Shown here: positions 4,652 to 6,351 of the stretch, in pieces
How the letters are laid out: the number at the start of each line of letters is the position of its first letter
Numbering within the stretch: position 1 is the stretch's first letter
Assembly (NCBI GenBank): GCA_003221825.1
Contig: QHUE01000142.1
Location: 1 to 6,351, forward strand
DNA: 6,351 bases
Reading direction: 5' to 3'
Origin: Gemmatimonadota bacterium
GTDB taxonomy: Bacteria; Gemmatimonadota; Gemmatimonadetes; Gemmatimonadales; GWC2-71-9
Translations under genes and position numbers: made by a program
The notes under the pieces: generated by a model
What the model was told of the DNA's origin: nothing
Databases searched by the model: none
Seen by the model: the letters and a program-made list of their open reading frames with translations, nothing else

Positions 4652-6351
4652 GGTACACCGGCAAACGGACGGCGGCGCCCGTCGTGCTCGAGGGGCTGAA
4701 GCGGCTCGAGTACCGCGGCTATGATTCCGCGGGCCTGGCCGTCGTCAACGGCGGCCTCGAGATCTTTCGCGCACCCGGGAAGATCGCCGTGCTGGAACGC
4801 GAGCTCGGCAGCCACCTGCCGGAAGGCACGACCGCCATCGCCCACACCCGCTGGGCGACGCACGGCGCCCCCAACACGGTGAACGCGCATCCGCACGCCG
4901 ACTGCGGCGGCACACTCGCCCTGGTGCACAACGGCATCATCGAGAACGCCGGCGTGTTGCGGCAGGCGCTGACCAAGCGGGGGCACGTCTTCCGCTCACA
5001 GACCGATACGGAAGTCCTCTCGCATCTCATCGAAGAGAGCCACACCAAGGGCACACCGCTCGTCGACGCCACCGCAGAGGCGCTGCGCCAGGTCGAGGGC
5101 ACGTACGGCATCGCCGTGATTTCGAGCCGCGAGCCCGACACGATCGTGGCCGCGCGCCGCGGCTCGCCGTTACTCGTGGCCATCGGGTCCGGCGAGAACT
5201 TCGTGGCGTCCGATGCGTCGGCGGTCCTCGCGCACACGCGCTCGGTCGTCTATCTCGACGACGGCGACATCGCCGAGGTCAAGCCCACCGATTACCGCAT
5301 CATGGATCTCGCCGCCGAGGAGAAGGAAAAGCAGGTCATGCACGTGGAGTGGGATCTCGCGACGATCGAGCGCGGTGGGTACGCGCATTTCATGCTCAAA
5401 GAGATCATGGAGCAGCCCGAGAGCGTTCGAAATACGCTCCGCGGCCGCCTGCTCGAGGAAGAAGGCACGGTCCGCTTCGGCGGTTTGAATATCAGCAACG
5501 ACGAGCTGCTCAAAGTGCAGCGTATCGTGATCACGGCCTGCGGCACCTCCTGGCATTCGGCGCTGATCGGCGAATACATGATGGAGGAGCTGGCGCGCAT
5601 CCCGACCGAAGTCGAGTACGCCTCGGAGTTCCGCTACCGCAACCCCATCGTCGACGAGCGCACGCTCGTAATCGGCATTTCCCAGTCGGGTGAGACGGCC
5701 GACACGCTGGCGGCGCTGCGCGAGGCGAAGCGGCGCGGCGCTCGCACGCTGGGGCTGGTCAACGTCGTGGGCAGCACGATCGCGCGGGAGGTGGATGGCG
5801 GCATTTATCTCCACGCCGGCCCCGAGATCGGCGTGGCGAGTACGAAGGCGTTCACGAGTCAGATCATCGCGCTGGCGCTCTTGACCCTCAAAATGGGCCG
5901 GCTGCGCGCCCTCTCCATCCTGCAGGGGCGGGAAGTCGTGCGGGCGCTGGCCAAGCTCCCCGACCTGGTGAAGCAGGTCCTCGCCAAGGCGCCGCTCATC
6001 GAGCAGCTGGCCGACCGGCTGATTCGCGCGCAGAACGTGCTGTACCTGGGCCGCGGCTACAACTTTCCCGTCGCGCTCGAGGGTGCGCTCAAGCTCAAGG
6101 AAATCTCCTACATCCATGCCGAGGGCTATCCGGCAGCCGAGATGAAGCACGGCCCGATCGCGTTGATCGACGATCTGATGCCGGTCGTCTTTATCGCGCC
6201 CAAGGATGGCGTGCATCAGAAGGTGGTGAGCAATATCGAAGAGGTGAAGGCGCGCGGCGGCCGCGTGATTGCGATCGTGACGGAAGGCGACACGGCGCTC
6301 GATAAATTGGCGGACCACCGGATCGAGATTCCCGAGACGCTGGATCTGCTG
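4636..6351 (+). CDS. glmS: Glutamine--fructose-6-phosphate aminotransferase (C-terminus cut by window edge)
   Basis: Exactly 572 codons are present; the family is usually about 600-610 residues, so only some 35-40 residues are missing. It converts fructose-6-phosphate and glutamine to glucosamine-6-phosphate, the first step of amino-sugar synthesis. The N-terminal Ntn glutaminase starts MCGIVGY, and C2 becomes the nucleophile after Met removal. It has RGYDSAG (27-33), HTRWATHG (70-77), HNG (98-100, oxyanion) and D124. The two SIS sugar isomerase domains show ACGTSWH (301-307), SQSGETADT (349-357), GVASTKAFTSQ (399-409), then KEISYIHAEGY (488-498) and EMKHGP (502-507). The start at 4636 is fixed by the need for Cys at position 2. 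It overlaps the upstream gene by 16 bases in another frame, implying translational coupling. There is no room for a glmS ribozyme leader. Confidence 0.97.
   Translation, partial: MCGIVGYTGKRTAAPVVLEGLKRLEYRGYDSAGLAVVNGGLEIFRAPGKIAVLERELGSHLPEGTTAIAHTRWATHGAPNTVNAHPHADCGGTLALVHNGIIENAGVLRQALTKRGHVFRSQTDTEVLSHLIEESHTKGTPLVDATAEALRQVEGTYGIAVISSREPDTIVAARRGSPLLVAIGSGENFVASDASAVLAHTRSVVYLDDGDIAEVKPTDYRIMDLAAEEKEKQVMHVEWDLATIERGGYAHFMLKEIMEQPESVRNTLRGRLLEEEGTVRFGGLNISNDELLKVQRIVITACGTSWHSALIGEYMMEELARIPTEVEYASEFRYRNPIVDERTLVIGISQSGETADTLAALREAKRRGARTLGLVNVVGSTIAREVDGGIYLHAGPEIGVASTKAFTSQIIALALLTLKMGRLRALSILQGREVVRALAKLPDLVKQVLAKAPLIEQLADRLIRAQNVLYLGRGYNFPVALEGALKLKEISYIHAEGYPAAEMKHGPIALIDDLMPVVFIAPKDGVHQKVVSNIEEVKARGGRVIAIVTEGDTALDKLADHRIEIPETLDLL

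Noticed and set aside
4129..4986. A 285-codon open frame on the minus strand across the glmM-glmS junction
   Set aside because: It overlaps two confirmed genes on the other strand, with no ribosome site or domain evidence.
5170..6318. A 382-codon open frame on the minus strand
   Set aside because: It is antisense to glmS. The His/Asp/Arg-rich product has no domain, and glmS is certain on the plus strand.

Overview
The window is a high-GC bacterial chromosome segment carrying five protein genes packed almost end to end. Two lie on the minus strand (left) and three on the plus strand (right). There is no sign of tRNA, rRNA, insertion sequence, phage gene or CRISPR, and no gene-free stretch longer than about 85 bases. 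The gene content is housekeeping. The G/C-rich third positions, the TATACT-type -10 with no clear -35, and the archaeal-like phosphohexomutase next to glmS suggest a soil or sediment lineage such as Gemmatimonadota or Acidobacteriota. This placement is an impression, not a demonstrated assignment.

Left half (minus strand): a divergent control region at about 2103-2158 faces a PLP-dependent trans-sulfuration enzyme (cystathionine gamma-synthase/lyase family, 2102 to 933). After an 84-base spacer with two small inverted repeats comes an M48-family zinc metallopeptidase (848 to 1) with a strong Shine-Dalgarno. The window edge cuts off the peptidase C-terminus.

Right half (plus strand): the same divergent region faces a response regulator with an HD-GYP-type output domain (2159-3244). 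It is followed after 24 bases by a phosphoglucosamine/phosphohexomutase (glmM-like, 3269-4651). The start of glmS (4636 to the window end) overlaps the mutase by 16 bases. GlmS makes glucosamine-6-phosphate from fructose-6-phosphate and glutamine, and GlmM isomerises it to glucosamine-1-phosphate. The pair therefore supplies the UDP-GlcNAc branch used for peptidoglycan, LPS and exopolysaccharide. The close spacing suggests that a regulator of the c-di-GMP-hydrolase family is co-transcribed with these amino-sugar genes.

No clearly new system is visible. The most notable signals are a five-tract G-quadruplex-type sequence inside the 5' part of the mutase gene, a period-8 tandem repeat in the same gene, a GYP-to-GLP change in the HD-GYP signature, back-to-back overlapping -10 elements beside a palindrome in the divergent region, and the overlapping glmM-glmS junction.
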